Shown: positions 8,863 through 21,670, numbered from the stretch's first letter. The stretch is DNA of 64,000 nt from Cyanobacteria bacterium SZAS-4 (GCA_018266255.1 JAFEAT010000009.1:186001-250000), one strand, 5' to 3'. Translations and numbers: made by a program. Notes: generated by a model from the letters alone, not told the origin.

Positions 8863-9384
8863 ATGGCTCTTGTGGTTATACGTGGAGTTGCGCTGACACT
8901 GCTTGCAATAAATCTCGCTGCGTTGCCGCCAGCGTTTGCAGGAGAAGTTTTTAAATCGGCATACAGTCAATCCGAAGCTGCAGTGTATTTCGACCCAACG
9001 CGCTGGAATGCAAACAACTTCCACCTTGGTGGTGGAAACCGTGCGGCAGAGTGTGCCAAGCTTCTGAGGCAATACGATTTGATTGGGATGTCTAGAGCTG
9101 AAATTCACCTCCTGCTGGGTGAAAAATCTCCAACAAAATGGGATAAAAAGCATACAGTTGAGTCGTACATCGTCTCTTACAGTTGTACGCATGACTGTGA
9201 GCTAAAAATTCGTTATGCGAAAAATAACAGGGTTGACGGATACGCGATTACGAGCCGCCAGGACAAGTTGCCACGATTCATTGTCACAAACAACGTCAAA
9301 CCGAGTGCGCACGAAAGCCTGAGAGACTTCTTTGTGCGAAACGCAGAATCAGATCCATATCACATGTTTTATTACCCAGAGTAA
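8863..9384 (+). CDS. Exported BamE/SmpA-like protein
   Basis: A 173-residue protein with a signal peptide ending near PAFA-GE. Residues about 60-130 read GMSRAEIHLLLGEKSPT, then SYIVSYSC and LKIRYAKNNRVDGYAI, the G-M-s-xx-e-v-xx-l-l-G pattern and two-strand ending of the BamE/SmpA fold. Two cysteines (SCTHDC) could form a disulfide. No lipobox is seen, so it may be a soluble periplasmic protein. It begins 7 bp after the TPR-thioredoxin gene and probably shares its transcript. Fold assignment is by motif only. Confidence 0.75.
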   Translation: MALVVIRGVALTLLAINLAALPPAFAGEVFKSAYSQSEAAVYFDPTRWNANNFHLGGGNRAAECAKLLRQYDLIGMSRAEIHLLLGEKSPTKWDKKHTVESYIVSYSCTHDCELKIRYAKNNRVDGYAITSRQDKLPRFIVTNNVKPSAHESLRDFFVRNAESDPYHMFYYPE

Positions 9385-9418
9385 TGGCAGATGATGCGCA
9401 ACGGAGTGTGGTGACAGA

Positions 9419-9691
9419 ATGAGCGTAAAAGAAAGGCAGCTGAGAGATCTCGAAGGGATCGGTAAAGCGATGCTGCGAGATTTCGAAAAGCTCGGGATAG
9501 ATTCCGTAGGCGCATTAAGCAAACAAGATCCAGATAAACTCTATCGAAAACTCTCGCAGCTTTCGGGACCTCAAGATCCCTGTGTTCTTGATACATTCCG
9601 ATGTGCCGTGGCACAAGCTCAAGATCCAAATCTGCCTGCCGAACAAAGAAAGTGGTGGTATTGGAGCAGAAAGAGAAAGGGCGAAATTTAG
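9419..9691 (+). CDS. Cdd1-family helix-hairpin-helix protein
   Basis: A 90-residue protein. LRDLEGIGKAMLRDFEKLGI is a helix-hairpin-helix with the G-I-G turn, followed by SVGALSKQDPDKLYRKLSQLSG and a conserved C-terminal DPCVLDTFRCAVAQAQ ... WWYWS. This is the layout of the small Cdd1/pathogenicity-locus family, probably DNA-binding and of unsettled function. It ends in a 4-bp stop-to-stop overlap with the convergent sbcD-like gene. No close strong Shine-Dalgarno is visible; a GGAG lies 12 bases upstream. Confidence 0.85.
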   Translation: MSVKERQLRDLEGIGKAMLRDFEKLGIDSVGALSKQDPDKLYRKLSQLSGPQDPCVLDTFRCAVAQAQDPNLPAEQRKWWYWSRKRKGEI

Positions 9692-10929
9692 TTGTGATCG
9701 CCGTGCAGGTCGCAATCAATTTCTTCCATTAGCAACCGAGCCCGCTCTACGAGCTGGTCTTTACGCTCTGGAGCGACTTCGTCCAAATAAGTTTCCAGTG
9801 CACTGATTGGTGAGCTGACGGATGTTTCTGTCAACTGTGGCAATCGTGCTCGACTATTATTTGAAACTATTTCGGGATAGATTTTGAAGGTCAGTGCTGA
9901 GCGAGATGCCGCCTGCAGCGCATCTTCATCAATTTGCTCCATCTGTTCCTGATTGATTTTGTAGCGAACGCGCAGAACACAACCGGGCTTGACTGCCTTT
10001 TCGATTTTTTCTAGCAACCGAGCAGTGGGATTTTCGGAATTGGTCAAATCGGCTTCTACTGTCACGAATGGACGTGGGTCAATTGAATGGAATTGGAAAT
10101 CTACTTTCTTTCGTTCCAGTTTGACGTGAATAAATCCTTTGTCTTCTTTTTCTTCGCCAAAATCGACGCGCTCCAAACTTCCTGCATATGTGATTGTAGG
10201 CTGCTGTTCACGAATTACTTGATGCCTGTGAATGTGACCGAGCGCTACGTAGTCTACTCGTGGATCTACAAACATTTCGACTGGGAACGTCAATGTATAT
10301 CCAATCAAAAGTTCGGTTTCAATTCCTGCTAAAGCCCTATCTAAGCTCATATGCGCCGTAACGACAGTGGGTAATGATGGATCCAGCCCTTCATAGTAAC
10401 CGCGCAACATATCTGTAATTTTTTCGACTAGCAATCGATCCAGAGTGGCAGCGGGAAGATTGGCGTACTTTTCCAAAGTCATCATCTGATGCCGCGTTAT
10501 GTGCGGCAATCCAATCAACTGAAAGGCACCATTGGGAGTGTCAACCACTCGGCACATTGGTTTGTCGATGGTTATGACGCCCGGCACTTCCAAACTCTGA
10601 AACACAGACATAGAATGGCTCGACGTCGAACGCAAAATCTGATCGTGATTGCCAACGACTAAAATTGTTTGAATGCCGGCGTTTGACAAACGCAACAGCT
10701 CCGACGCGAACATCTTCTGATAGACTGGCTCAGGCGAAGCATTGCGATACGCATCTCCGGAGAACAAGAAGACGTCGACTTTCTTTTCCAGCGCAAAGTC
10801 GACGGTTTTAGCGAGCGCCTGAACGAAATCTTCGAAGCGAACGTTCAAACCCGTTTTTGGATTGACGCGTCCGTGCGACTCGCCAGATCCGAAGTGAATA
10901 TCAGATACGTGAATTAGTTGAATTGGCAT
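9688..10929 (-). CDS. SbcD/Mre11-type DNA repair nuclease
   Basis: About 413 residues with the metallophosphoesterase motifs in Mre11 order: HVSDIHFG, GDAYRNASPEPVY, GNHDQILR, TAHMS and LGHIHRHQ. Two divalent metals would be bound to process DNA ends or hairpins with an SbcC/Rad50-type ATPase, which is not in this window. The region after residue 290 corresponds to the capping domain. The ATG at 10929 is chosen over a TTG two codons earlier. It diverges from the rlmD-like gene with only 58 bp between start codons. Confidence 0.9.
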   Translation of the reverse strand: MPIQLIHVSDIHFGSGESHGRVNPKTGLNVRFEDFVQALAKTVDFALEKKVDVFLFSGDAYRNASPEPVYQKMFASELLRLSNAGIQTILVVGNHDQILRSTSSHSMSVFQSLEVPGVITIDKPMCRVVDTPNGAFQLIGLPHITRHQMMTLEKYANLPAATLDRLLVEKITDMLRGYYEGLDPSLPTVVTAHMSLDRALAGIETELLIGYTLTFPVEMFVDPRVDYVALGHIHRHQVIREQQPTITYAGSLERVDFGEEKEDKGFIHVKLERKKVDFQFHSIDPRPFVTVEADLTNSENPTARLLEKIEKAVKPGCVLRVRYKINQEQMEQIDEDALQAASRSALTFKIYPEIVSNNSRARLPQLTETSVSSPISALETYLDEVAPERKDQLVERARLLMEEIDCDLHGDHN

Positions 10930-10952
10930 AGACAATCATCTTAGGGTATACA
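10923..10952 (+). promoter_or_regulatory. Candidate sigma70-type promoter for the rlmD-like gene
   Basis: TTGGCA and TATACA are separated by 18 bp, ending 35 bases before the ATG. The -35 overlaps the first codons of the divergent sbcD-like gene. This is a consensus match only. Confidence 0.35.
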
Positions 10953-10987
10953 TGCAAAGCTAGCCAATTAGTTATGGGTCACCAATA

Positions 10988-12496
10988 ATGTCGAAAACCA
11001 GCCGAACACACTCCCTGTCCAAAGGGCAGCGACACCAGGTTACTGTTGAGTCGCTCGCTGCGGGAGGAGAAGGCGTTGCAAAGAGCCTCGGACCGCCGAT
11101 CTTCATCAATCGAGTCGTTCCTGGCGATGTTGTCGAGGTCGAGTTGTTCGACGTGCGCAAAGACTTTGCCAAGGCGAAGGTAACTAAAATCATCAAGCCG
11201 TCGGAGCATCGAGCCGAGCCGCCCTGTCCTGTCTTCAAAGTATGTGGTGGCTGCCAGTGGCAACACATGACTTACGAGTATCAGCTGACAGCCAAAGAAG
11301 ACATCGTCAAACAGGCGCTGAAGCACATTGGCAAGCTTGATGCGGAGATCGTCCAACCGATTATTGGAGCTGCGGAGAACCTGCACTACCGAAACAAAGC
11401 GCAGTTTCCAGTCAAACACCCGCAAGGTAGCGATCGAATTCTGGCGGGGTATTATCGGCAAGACTCGCATGAACTGGTCAATATCAAACATTGCCCTGTG
11501 CAGCCAGAGTCGATGGATCACGTGCTCGACCTGGTGAAAAACATCTGCGAAGAGCACGCAATCAGCGCTTACGATGAACGCTCGCACAGAGGTTTGTTGC
11601 GCCACATCAACATTCGCTATAGCTTCGAGCACGGTAAATCACTGCTCACGCTGGTTCTTAATGCATCGGCTTCGTCGGCTGATGACTTTCAAAATCTCAA
11701 ATGCTACGACGCTGTCGTCGGGGCGGCAGAGGCGTTGACGGATGCAATTCCTGACCTGATCGGCGTTTCCATCAATTTGAACAACGAACGGGGCAACAAA
11801 ATTCTTGGCGATTTGACCTTCCCCATTCACGGTGCAGACAGGATTCAAGAAGTTCTCCGCACGACTCGCGAAGACTTCCCCGAAAAGCTGAAGCAGGGGC
11901 TCAAGTTTGACCTTTCCTCCAGCAGCTTCTTTCAGGTCAACACGCACCAGGCAGTCAAGCTTTTGGAGCAGGCTTACCTGCCGATTGCAGCTCTGAACAA
12001 GGAGAATCTGCAACTAGTCGACGCCTATGCGGGCGTGGGAGCCATTTCTTTGTGGCTGGCACCGCTCGCCGGCAAAGTTATTGCTATCGAAGACCACCCC
12101 GCCGCCGTGCGAGATGGCAGACTGAATGCCGAATTGAATGGAATAGACAACGTCGAATTCCGCGAAGGGCGGGTCGAAGAAGTATTGCTCGACCTTCGCA
12201 ACGAGGGCGTTTCCGTTGATGTCATAGTTGTCGACCCGCCTCGCAAAGGTATGAGCCCAGAGGCGCTAGAGGCGCTACTGTGGGCTGAACCCGAGCTTAT
12301 CGTCTACGTCAGCTGCAACCCTGCAACACTGGCTCGCGATCTGAAATTGCTTGAAACAGGGCTGACGAAATCGACCGAAGATGGGGATAAAGAGGTCTTC
12401 GTAGGGTATAAAACAAAGCAGGTTCAGCCTGTTGATTTGTTTCCTCAAACATTCCATGTGGAATCCGTATCGGTCCTAGAGAGGCTTCGGCAATAA
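10988..12496 (+). CDS. rlmD: RlmD/RumA-type 23S rRNA (uracil-C5)-methyltransferase
   Basis: A 502-residue S-adenosylmethionine-dependent RNA methyltransferase. An N-terminal TRAM domain (about 12-72, with ESLAAGGEGVAK) is followed by an iron-sulfur cysteine set CPVFKVCGGCQWQHM and a later HCPVQP, the Rossmann motif VDAYAGVGAISLWLA, the VVDPPRKG motif and the catalytic YVSCNPATLARDL. It modifies a uracil in 23S rRNA; RlmD (U1939) or RlmCD specificity cannot be told from sequence alone. The GNAT gene starts immediately after its stop. Confidence 0.9.
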   Translation: MSKTSRTHSLSKGQRHQVTVESLAAGGEGVAKSLGPPIFINRVVPGDVVEVELFDVRKDFAKAKVTKIIKPSEHRAEPPCPVFKVCGGCQWQHMTYEYQLTAKEDIVKQALKHIGKLDAEIVQPIIGAAENLHYRNKAQFPVKHPQGSDRILAGYYRQDSHELVNIKHCPVQPESMDHVLDLVKNICEEHAISAYDERSHRGLLRHINIRYSFEHGKSLLTLVLNASASSADDFQNLKCYDAVVGAAEALTDAIPDLIGVSINLNNERGNKILGDLTFPIHGADRIQEVLRTTREDFPEKLKQGLKFDLSSSSFFQVNTHQAVKLLEQAYLPIAALNKENLQLVDAYAGVGAISLWLAPLAGKVIAIEDHPAAVRDGRLNAELNGIDNVEFREGRVEEVLLDLRNEGVSVDVIVVDPPRKGMSPEALEALLWAEPELIVYVSCNPATLARDLKLLETGLTKSTEDGDKEVFVGYKTKQVQPVDLFPQTFHVESVSVLERLRQ

Positions 12497-12955
12497 ATGG
12501 TCCTGTCGGGAATTTGGAAGAGATACGAAAACTCTAAAGAACCCCTGCCGCCCAATTTAGTTATGCGACACAACAAAGATGTGCCGCCTGAAGATGTGCA
12601 GGAAATTTGCGCATCTGTCGGCTGGAGCCGCCGCGAGCCTGTGCTGATTACAAGAGCTTTGCAGAACAGCCTGGCAGTCGTTTCTGCCTGGGATGAAGCG
12701 GTCATGGTCGGCTTCGCCAGAGCGACGGGCGACAAAGTCTTCAACGCCACCATTTGGGATGTGGTCGTCCGTCCAAGCCACCAGCGCCGCGGCATCGGGC
12801 TGCTTGTGATGCATGAACTCCTCAAGGAGCTGGACACTTACGACATCCCGCTTGTCACGCTGTACGCAGACCCCGGCACAGACGGCTTCTATCGCCGCTT
12901 CGGCTTCATGGCCGACCCGTCAGGCGTGCGGGGCATGTTCCGCGAAAAGCTCTGA
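12497..12955 (+). CDS. GNAT family N-acetyltransferase
   Basis: A 152-residue protein with GNAT motif A VVRPSHQRRGIGLLVMHELL (acetyl-CoA pyrophosphate loop R-R-G-I-G) and motif B LVTLYADPGTDGFYRRFGF. The substrate is unknown; an amine on a small molecule or protein terminus is likely. The ATG directly follows the rlmD-like stop codon, so the two are co-transcribed and perhaps functionally linked around ribosome modification, which is inference. Confidence 0.88.
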   Translation: MVLSGIWKRYENSKEPLPPNLVMRHNKDVPPEDVQEICASVGWSRREPVLITRALQNSLAVVSAWDEAVMVGFARATGDKVFNATIWDVVVRPSHQRRGIGLLVMHELLKELDTYDIPLVTLYADPGTDGFYRRFGFMADPSGVRGMFREKL

Positions 12956-12959
12956 CCGA

Positions 12960-13064
12960 ACCGGAATTTTTCGTTAAAACCGTAACAGTTCCGGTCCTGG
13001 CGCACTTCTTAGGCGCCGGTCATGCTAAAGTTTGAGTCCGCAGATATAGGCTCAACCTATATCT
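12960..13064. promoter_or_regulatory. Stem-loop-rich leader between GNAT gene and rplI
   Basis: Three inverted repeats lie in this gap: ACCGGAA/TTCCGGT (12960-12995), GGCGC/GCGCC (12999-13017), and a perfect 9-bp stem AGATATAGG/CCTATATCT with a 5-base loop (13042-13064). None is followed by a T tract, so they are not clean Rho-independent terminators. The last stem could be part of the rplI leader RNA. Confidence 0.5.
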
Positions 13065-13106
13065 CATTTATAGATTGATTCGTAAGCTGCTGGCTTAGGG
13101 GATGTC

Positions 13107-13649
13107 ATGAAGATTATTTTGCAACAGAATGTTCTAAAGCTCGGCAAGGCCGGAGATATAGTGGAAGCGTCAGACGGTTACTTCCGCAACTTTTTGCAGC
13201 CGCGCAAACTCGCAGTTGTCGCTACAACCGGCACACTGAAGAAGAGAGAAGAAGACCTCGAAACTTTGAAGAAGAAAGCAGCCGCTGCACATCAAGTGAC
13301 TGTTGAACTGGCTGAAAAAATCAGCGCCCTCGAAACCATCAACATGACTGTCAAAGCCGGTGAAGGTGGCAAGCTGTACGGCAAAATCACCAACAAGGAA
13401 ATTGCTCAAGAGCTTTCCAAAATCGTTGGTGTTGAAATCGACAAACGCATTGTTAGACCAGTTGAAGAAATCGGCGCATTGGGCGTCTACCGCGTGCTCG
13501 TTAAACTAGCACCAGACGTGCAAGCTGAAATCACTGTAGATGTTCTGAAAGAAGGCGCTCCAATCAAGCCTAAGAAAGAAGAAACCGCTGAAGGCGCAGA
13601 ACAGAAGCAGGATGAAGAAGCCCAGGTTGAAGAGCCATCGGCTGTTTAA
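13107..13649 (+). CDS. rplI: Ribosomal protein L9 with acidic C-terminal extension
   Basis: A 180-residue L9. The N-terminal rRNA-binding domain shows MKIILQQNVLKLGKAGDIVEASDGYFRNFL, including the family signature G-xx-G-xx-V-x-V-x-x-G-Y-x-R-N. A helical linker and C-terminal domain follow. Family members are usually about 150 residues, so the final 30 or so residues, Lys/Glu/Gln-rich, are an extra tail. An AGGGGA site lies a few bases before the ATG. Confidence 0.96.
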   Translation: MKIILQQNVLKLGKAGDIVEASDGYFRNFLQPRKLAVVATTGTLKKREEDLETLKKKAAAAHQVTVELAEKISALETINMTVKAGEGGKLYGKITNKEIAQELSKIVGVEIDKRIVRPVEEIGALGVYRVLVKLAPDVQAEITVDVLKEGAPIKPKKEETAEGAEQKQDEEAQVEEPSAV

Positions 13650-15145
13650 CTGCCTGATACCACATGCAGTGCTAGAGTTCATCTGGACTAATAGACAACA
13701 ACGCAGAGTCGTTCGCAAGAATTTTCACGCCGCATCAATGCGTGCTGGAATGATTGCAGGAATGGCTCTGTTTCTGTCATCTTGCCTGAGCTTGTTCTGG
13801 TCGTGCTCCAGCGCCTATGCGCAGGAATCAGTTTGGAGTTCCGAGTACGAAATGGCTGCAAGCCAGTACGCGGAAAAGAATTTTGGTGATGCGGAGAAAA
13901 TGCTCGCCGATGCGGTAAAGGAAGCTGAAAAGCTGCCCAAGAGCGGAAATCAGCTGGTGAAGACTTTGCTGCTTTTGCACAAAGTTTACACTGCGCAAGG
14001 CAATTCAGATGGTGCAGCGCAGGTGGCGGAGCGGATTAAGTCATTAGGTGGCACCATCGACAGTGCGAGTAGCGCTAGCTCCAATGTGAGCTTAAAACCT
14101 GGCAGCAGTTCAAAGCCAACAGAGAAGGCAGCGACAACCAACCTATCATCCGATACCACCGATTCAAAAATCGCGGACGATTCGAAACCTGCGTCCTCTT
14201 TGCCAAACTCAGACTCGAAGGTTACGGCGCCGAAAGTAGCGGCTGCATCTGTCGGCATCGCCGGCGAGATGACGAAAAATCCGCAAACAGTATCGGCTAA
14301 GGAAGTCCTGCAACTCGAAGGTCACTCAGGCTGGACGAAAGCTGTACAAATTTCCGCTGACTCGACCAAGGCGCTCTCGGGCAGTTCAGATAACTCAATG
14401 CGGCTGTGGGACTTATCGTCAGGCAAAGAACTAGCAAGATTTGACGGGCACGAGCAGGACGTGAACAGCGTCGCATTTGCGCCGACTGGCAATACTGCCA
14501 TTTCTGGAAGCAGCGATAAGACGATAAGACTCTGGGACCTCGATACCGGCGCGCAGGTCAGGAAGTTTGCAGGGCACACGAACATCGTTACGTGTGTCGC
14601 GTTCTCACCCAGTGGCAATAAGATCGCATCTGGTGGCTTCGACGGCACCGTGCGAATTTGGGACACTCTGACCGGCAAAGAGCTGCTTAAAATGGAAGGG
14701 AATCTCGGCACTGTCAAATGCCTGGCGTTCACACCAGACGGAGAACGGCTTGTGTCGGGCGGAACCGATCGATTGATTACTTTGTGGCGATTGAAAGACG
14801 GCACCGCAGTGCGAAGATTTTCCGGACATAAAAACGAAATCTCTAGCGTAGCAGTCTCGAGCGACGGTAATCAAATCCTCTCCACGAGCCGCGACAGCTC
14901 ACTTAGACTCTGGGATTTGAACTCAGGAGAAGAATTGAAGTGTCTGACCGGGCACGGCAATTGGATTCCTCTGGCAAAATTTCTTACCTCGGACAAAGCG
15001 ATAAGCGGCAGCCTGGATAAGACTTTTCGAGTCTGGGACCTGGTTGCAGGCAATGAAGCACGCACATATTCGATTCAACACTTCGGCATGTGGAGCCTGG
15101 CGTTTTCAGAAAACGGCGAGCGTGCCATCACCGGTAGTGACGACT

Positions 15146-17920
<2,775 letters not shown>

Positions 17921-18031
17921 AACTGAAACCCGTCGTCCTGAGGTCATAAACAAAGTGGAACTTGGATTCTACTCAATATTCCCTAAAATTAGTCGATATA
18001 TGTCTGCCCAATTCGCCCAAACGGCCGCTCC

Positions 18032-19039
18032 ATGAAATCAAAAATTCCAATCTCGCAACCCAAAACAAAGCAAAAGCAAATCGTGCTCATGTCATTAGGC
18101 ATAGCCGTTCTAGCGATAATCCTGGCCTTCCTCACTGCGAATTTGATCGATGAGTCTGAGCGGCACATCCAAAAATTGAAAGAAACGCATGTGTCCGGTG
18201 TGGAGTCACAAGTACAAAAGGAAAGTGACTCGGATATCGCCGCAAGAGAGGCAATCGAGAAACATTTGGAAGACACTTCGATGAGTCTATCCGGCTTCGA
18301 TTTAACCGATAAAGGGCTTTCCTCCATAAGCAAAATGAAGCATCTGCAACGATTAGACCTCTCATTCGCCAGAATTTCAGGTAATGCTTTGCAGTATTTG
18401 GCAGGGCTGCCGCTGACTGAGTTGAACCTCTCAGAAACATCTATCGCTGATGATGGCATGGAATATCTCGGCAAAATTCCCACGTTGACAGATTTGGGAT
18501 TGTCTCAAACAGATGTGGGTGATCGAGGTCTAATGCAGCTAAAACCCTTGTCGTTGGCGTATCTAGCTCTTACAGCTACTAAAGTGACCGATCCTGGAAT
18601 TTCCTATCTCGAAGGTCAGAAAAAGATGTGGAAACTGTGCTTAGGCAGCACGCATGTCACTGACGCTTGCGTACCTTCTCTCGCCAAGATCGAGTACTTG
18701 AGCTGGTTAGAGCTTGGCGAAACCGGTGTGACGATAAACGGCTTGAAAGCGCTAAAGAACCACAAACATCTAGCATCACTGCTGGTGCCAAATTGCAACT
18801 TGACCGATAGCGATGTTGAGCAGCTAGCCGCTATGTTTCCGCACCTCGACAAGCTCGAAATTTCGGGCAACAAGATTACAGACAAATCTCTGACCTCCTT
18901 GGCAAAAATAAAAACGCTTCGCAAGCTCTGGCTAATGAGATGCCCGCAGCTTTCGCAGCCAGCAATCAATGAAATCAGAGAGACGCTGCCGCAATGTCAC
19001 GTGATTCTCCAGGAGTCACGCACAGAACTGCCGCACTAG
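18032..19039 (+). CDS. Membrane-anchored leucine-rich-repeat protein
   Basis: A 335-residue protein with a short basic N-terminus, one membrane span (about 19-40) and then about nine LRR units with the pattern L-xx-L-x-L-xx-(T/N)-x-(I/V)-(T/D)-D-x-G-(M/L), for example LTELNLSETSIADDGMEYL and LAYLALTATKVTDPGISYL. This cysteine-poor, bacterial-type LRR is usually a protein-interaction surface, here probably facing the periplasm. Its stop codon overlaps the stop of the convergent MBOAT gene. It diverges from the TPR-caspase gene 111 bp away, making a possible shared control region. Confidence 0.88.
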   Translation: MKSKIPISQPKTKQKQIVLMSLGIAVLAIILAFLTANLIDESERHIQKLKETHVSGVESQVQKESDSDIAAREAIEKHLEDTSMSLSGFDLTDKGLSSISKMKHLQRLDLSFARISGNALQYLAGLPLTELNLSETSIADDGMEYLGKIPTLTDLGLSQTDVGDRGLMQLKPLSLAYLALTATKVTDPGISYLEGQKKMWKLCLGSTHVTDACVPSLAKIEYLSWLELGETGVTINGLKALKNHKHLASLLVPNCNLTDSDVEQLAAMFPHLDKLEISGNKITDKSLTSLAKIKTLRKLWLMRCPQLSQPAINEIRETLPQCHVILQESRTELPH

Positions 19040-20472
19040 AACTGGAAGTAGATGAACGGCGCCGATGTGTCTGGCATGAACGCGAGCATCATCACGATCA
19101 CGACGCTGCAATAGACAGCTCTAAGCAAAACGGGAGTTCTACGCAAGGCGCCCGTTGAATTCAACTTGCTCCACGGCAAATTGCCGAGAACCAAGATTGC
19201 CACCATAGTCATTGTGATAGGCACAATCACAGGCAAATCAGGCTTGAGAATGAGAAACTGATGCCCTTCGGCTTGCGTGAAGATGGGTCTAAAGAAAATC
19301 ATCTTTTTAACGACGCTGAACGCAGCACCGATATCTTGAATTCGGAAAAAGACATTGCCGATACAGACAGCATTGAATGTCATCCAGATTGAAAACAGTC
19401 GAAAGGCAGTGGTGGCGCACATCTTGTCCAACACCTTCACAGACTGTTTAAATGTCTGAAACTCTTTGTGAATGACCAGAGCCAGTCCGTGATATATACC
19501 CCAGACGACGAAGCTCCAGGAAGCTCCGTGCCACAATCCGCCGAGCGCCATTGTCAAAAAGATATTGAAGTTGGTACGCCAACGTCCTTTACGCGAACCA
19601 CCGAGCGGAATAAACAAATAATCGCGCAGCCAGGTCGACAATGAAATATGCCAACGGTGCCAGAAATCAGCCATGTTCGTGGCAATGAAAGGCATATTGA
19701 AGTTGATCGGAATGTGATAGCCGAACAGCATCGATGCACCACGGGCGATATCAGTGTATCCAGAGAAGTCGAAATAGATTTGAAAGGCGCAAGCGTAGGC
19801 AAACAGCCACAGCTCTGGAGCTCCGTAGAAGTTGGGATTGCTGAATCCCATGGTTACAAGGATGGATAGGTTATCCGCAAGCAAAACCTTTTTAGCAAGT
19901 CCGGTGATGATTAGTGGCAGCCCTTCGTCGATGTAGCTAAGCTTGAAGGGTCTGACTTCCTGCATCTGCGCCAGGAAATCCGGATATCGCTTGATCGGTC
20001 CGGCGATTTGAGTGGGGAAAAATGCGGCAAACAAAGCGAACAAGACAAAATCATCGATCGGTTCTTTGCCTCGATATATCTCAAATAGATAGTGAATAAA
20101 CTCAAAGGTAAAGAACGAAATTCCCAGTGGCAGCAAGATGTTCAGCGTGGCGTCTGGCTTGCCGGAAGTCATAAAACAAAAACTGCCGTAGCAGAAATTT
20201 GCATACTTAAAAATGGCAAGCAGGAGCAGGTTGAAGGCGATGCCGCACTTGAATATGACAGACTTGTTATGGGCTTTAAACAGCCATTTACCGATGAACC
20301 AGTTCGCCGCGCTCATGCCCAAAATCAGAAGCAGGAACACCGGCATCCAGCTGGCATAGAAGATATAGCTGGCAACGAGCAGCATCGGCATTCTGAATTT
20401 CGGTGGCAAAATCCAGAAGAGCACAACGACGGTGGGTAGAAAAATCAAAAACTGCAGGCTGTTGAATAGCAT
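19036..20472 (-). CDS. MBOAT family membrane O-acyltransferase (AlgI/DltB type, copy 2)
   Basis: A 478-residue paralogue of the protein at 5838-7289, with nearly the same blocks: FFPTQIAGPIKRYPDF, HRWHISLSTWLRDYLFIPLGG and GGLWHGASWSFVVWGIYHG with both histidines. Its ATG follows the stop of the SGNH-like gene by 1 bp, the reverse gene order to copy 1. A second acyl acceptor or acyl donor is possible. Predicted inner membrane, about 10-12 spans. Confidence 0.93.
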   Translation of the reverse strand: MLFNSLQFLIFLPTVVVLFWILPPKFRMPMLLVASYIFYASWMPVFLLLILGMSAANWFIGKWLFKAHNKSVIFKCGIAFNLLLLAIFKYANFCYGSFCFMTSGKPDATLNILLPLGISFFTFEFIHYLFEIYRGKEPIDDFVLFALFAAFFPTQIAGPIKRYPDFLAQMQEVRPFKLSYIDEGLPLIITGLAKKVLLADNLSILVTMGFSNPNFYGAPELWLFAYACAFQIYFDFSGYTDIARGASMLFGYHIPINFNMPFIATNMADFWHRWHISLSTWLRDYLFIPLGGSRKGRWRTNFNIFLTMALGGLWHGASWSFVVWGIYHGLALVIHKEFQTFKQSVKVLDKMCATTAFRLFSIWMTFNAVCIGNVFFRIQDIGAAFSVVKKMIFFRPIFTQAEGHQFLILKPDLPVIVPITMTMVAILVLGNLPWSKLNSTGALRRTPVLLRAVYCSVVIVMMLAFMPDTSAPFIYFQF

Positions 20473-20473
20473 C

Positions 20474-21670
20474 TTAGTACACTAGCTCCTGCGATTTTTT
20501 AGCTAGCGCCTGATTGGTCTGGAATGTGCGAGAGAACGTATCATCGCTTCCCAGGTGGTCTGCCATAACGTTGAAGAACCGCTTACCGCCAACGATATTG
20601 AGATGGACACAATCATTGAAATCTCGGTCATCATCGAAAGACTTACTGATAACAGCTTCGGGAGATGATGAATTTTCATCATCAAGGTCTATATATGCGG
20701 AGTGATATCGATTGGCAACAGCGCGCACTTCACGCTGATAGGCTTGCAACAGAGCGGGGTCGATCAACCGGTAGACATCTTGAGTGATCGGCATGTTGAC
20801 GAGCAGAACTGGAATTTTCTCTTTCTGACACAACTGCAGCATGTCGTTCAAATAAGCGATCTGCTCTTTCAAACGAGTGAAGTTGGGTGGATTGTAGAGA
20901 CGTCGGAACTTATCGATGTCTTCTTTGAGCACCATTTTGGTAGTGCGGAATATTGGAACAGCCGCATCATTCTTGAGCGATTCTGCCGCTTTTAGATCAG
21001 CAGGATGTCCGGAAACACGGCAAGAAAGTTGCACTCCACTGTTTCGCAATTGCTTCAGGAGTCGATTGTACGTTACTTTGTGCAGGTTGTAGCAAAGCTC
21101 GACATCGTTCGCTTTCAAAGATTCAGGCCAGAGATTTGCGTTGGAACGACAGTACGCCAACATTTGTTGTGTCGGAGAATTTTCTACAGTCGTGATGTTG
21201 TCGGTGAAATCGCGAGGCGCCATGCCAAAGATGATGTAGTCGGGTTTCTTACCAGCAGCGAGCGCTGCTTTCAAAATCGAGTACTGATCGCAAGTCATTC
21301 CAGCCATGACACCAACGTTGGTAACTTTGATGTCTTTGCCGGTGCGTTTTTTCAAACCGTCTTCAAAATATGTGCAGGCGTACCCTGGATTTGGATTTGT
21401 CACGCGCTCGATCATCTGAGCCGGGCTGAGAACCAGCGAAGAACCCATTAACAAAACCTGGGGCTTCGTCTTAGAACTAAAAAATTCTGGAATCGTTTGT
21501 GTGTACTTGACCGTTGTTGATGGCAGTCCCATCGCAATCAGTTCGTTCATATCGGTGCAACGATGCCCACCGTAGAAAAAGCAGACGTAAGTACCTAACA
21601 AAAATGCTGGTACCAAAAAAAGGGTGCTACCGAAGAAGCGCTTGAGTGATTTTGCAAAGTCAACGAACAA
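20474..21670 (-). CDS. SGNH/DltD-AlgX-like acyltransferase partner (copy 2)
   Basis: A 398-residue protein with an N-terminal span (about 13-32), VLLMGSSLVLSPAQMI (Ser nucleophile block) and a C-terminal RDFNDCVHLNIVGGKRFF supplying Asp/His. This matches copy 1 at 4601-5830 in layout, including the NxPI segment near the middle (LLVNMPIT versus VVVNMPIT). No ATG is available; the start is taken as TTG at 21670 with AGGA 9 bases upstream. It is the first gene of the SGNH-MBOAT pair. Confidence 0.83.
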   Translation of the reverse strand: MFVDFAKSLKRFFGSTLFLVPAFLLGTYVCFFYGGHRCTDMNELIAMGLPSTTVKYTQTIPEFFSSKTKPQVLLMGSSLVLSPAQMIERVTNPNPGYACTYFEDGLKKRTGKDIKVTNVGVMAGMTCDQYSILKAALAAGKKPDYIIFGMAPRDFTDNITTVENSPTQQMLAYCRSNANLWPESLKANDVELCYNLHKVTYNRLLKQLRNSGVQLSCRVSGHPADLKAAESLKNDAAVPIFRTTKMVLKEDIDKFRRLYNPPNFTRLKEQIAYLNDMLQLCQKEKIPVLLVNMPITQDVYRLIDPALLQAYQREVRAVANRYHSAYIDLDDENSSSPEAVISKSFDDDRDFNDCVHLNIVGGKRFFNVMADHLGSDDTFSRTFQTNQALAKKSQELVY

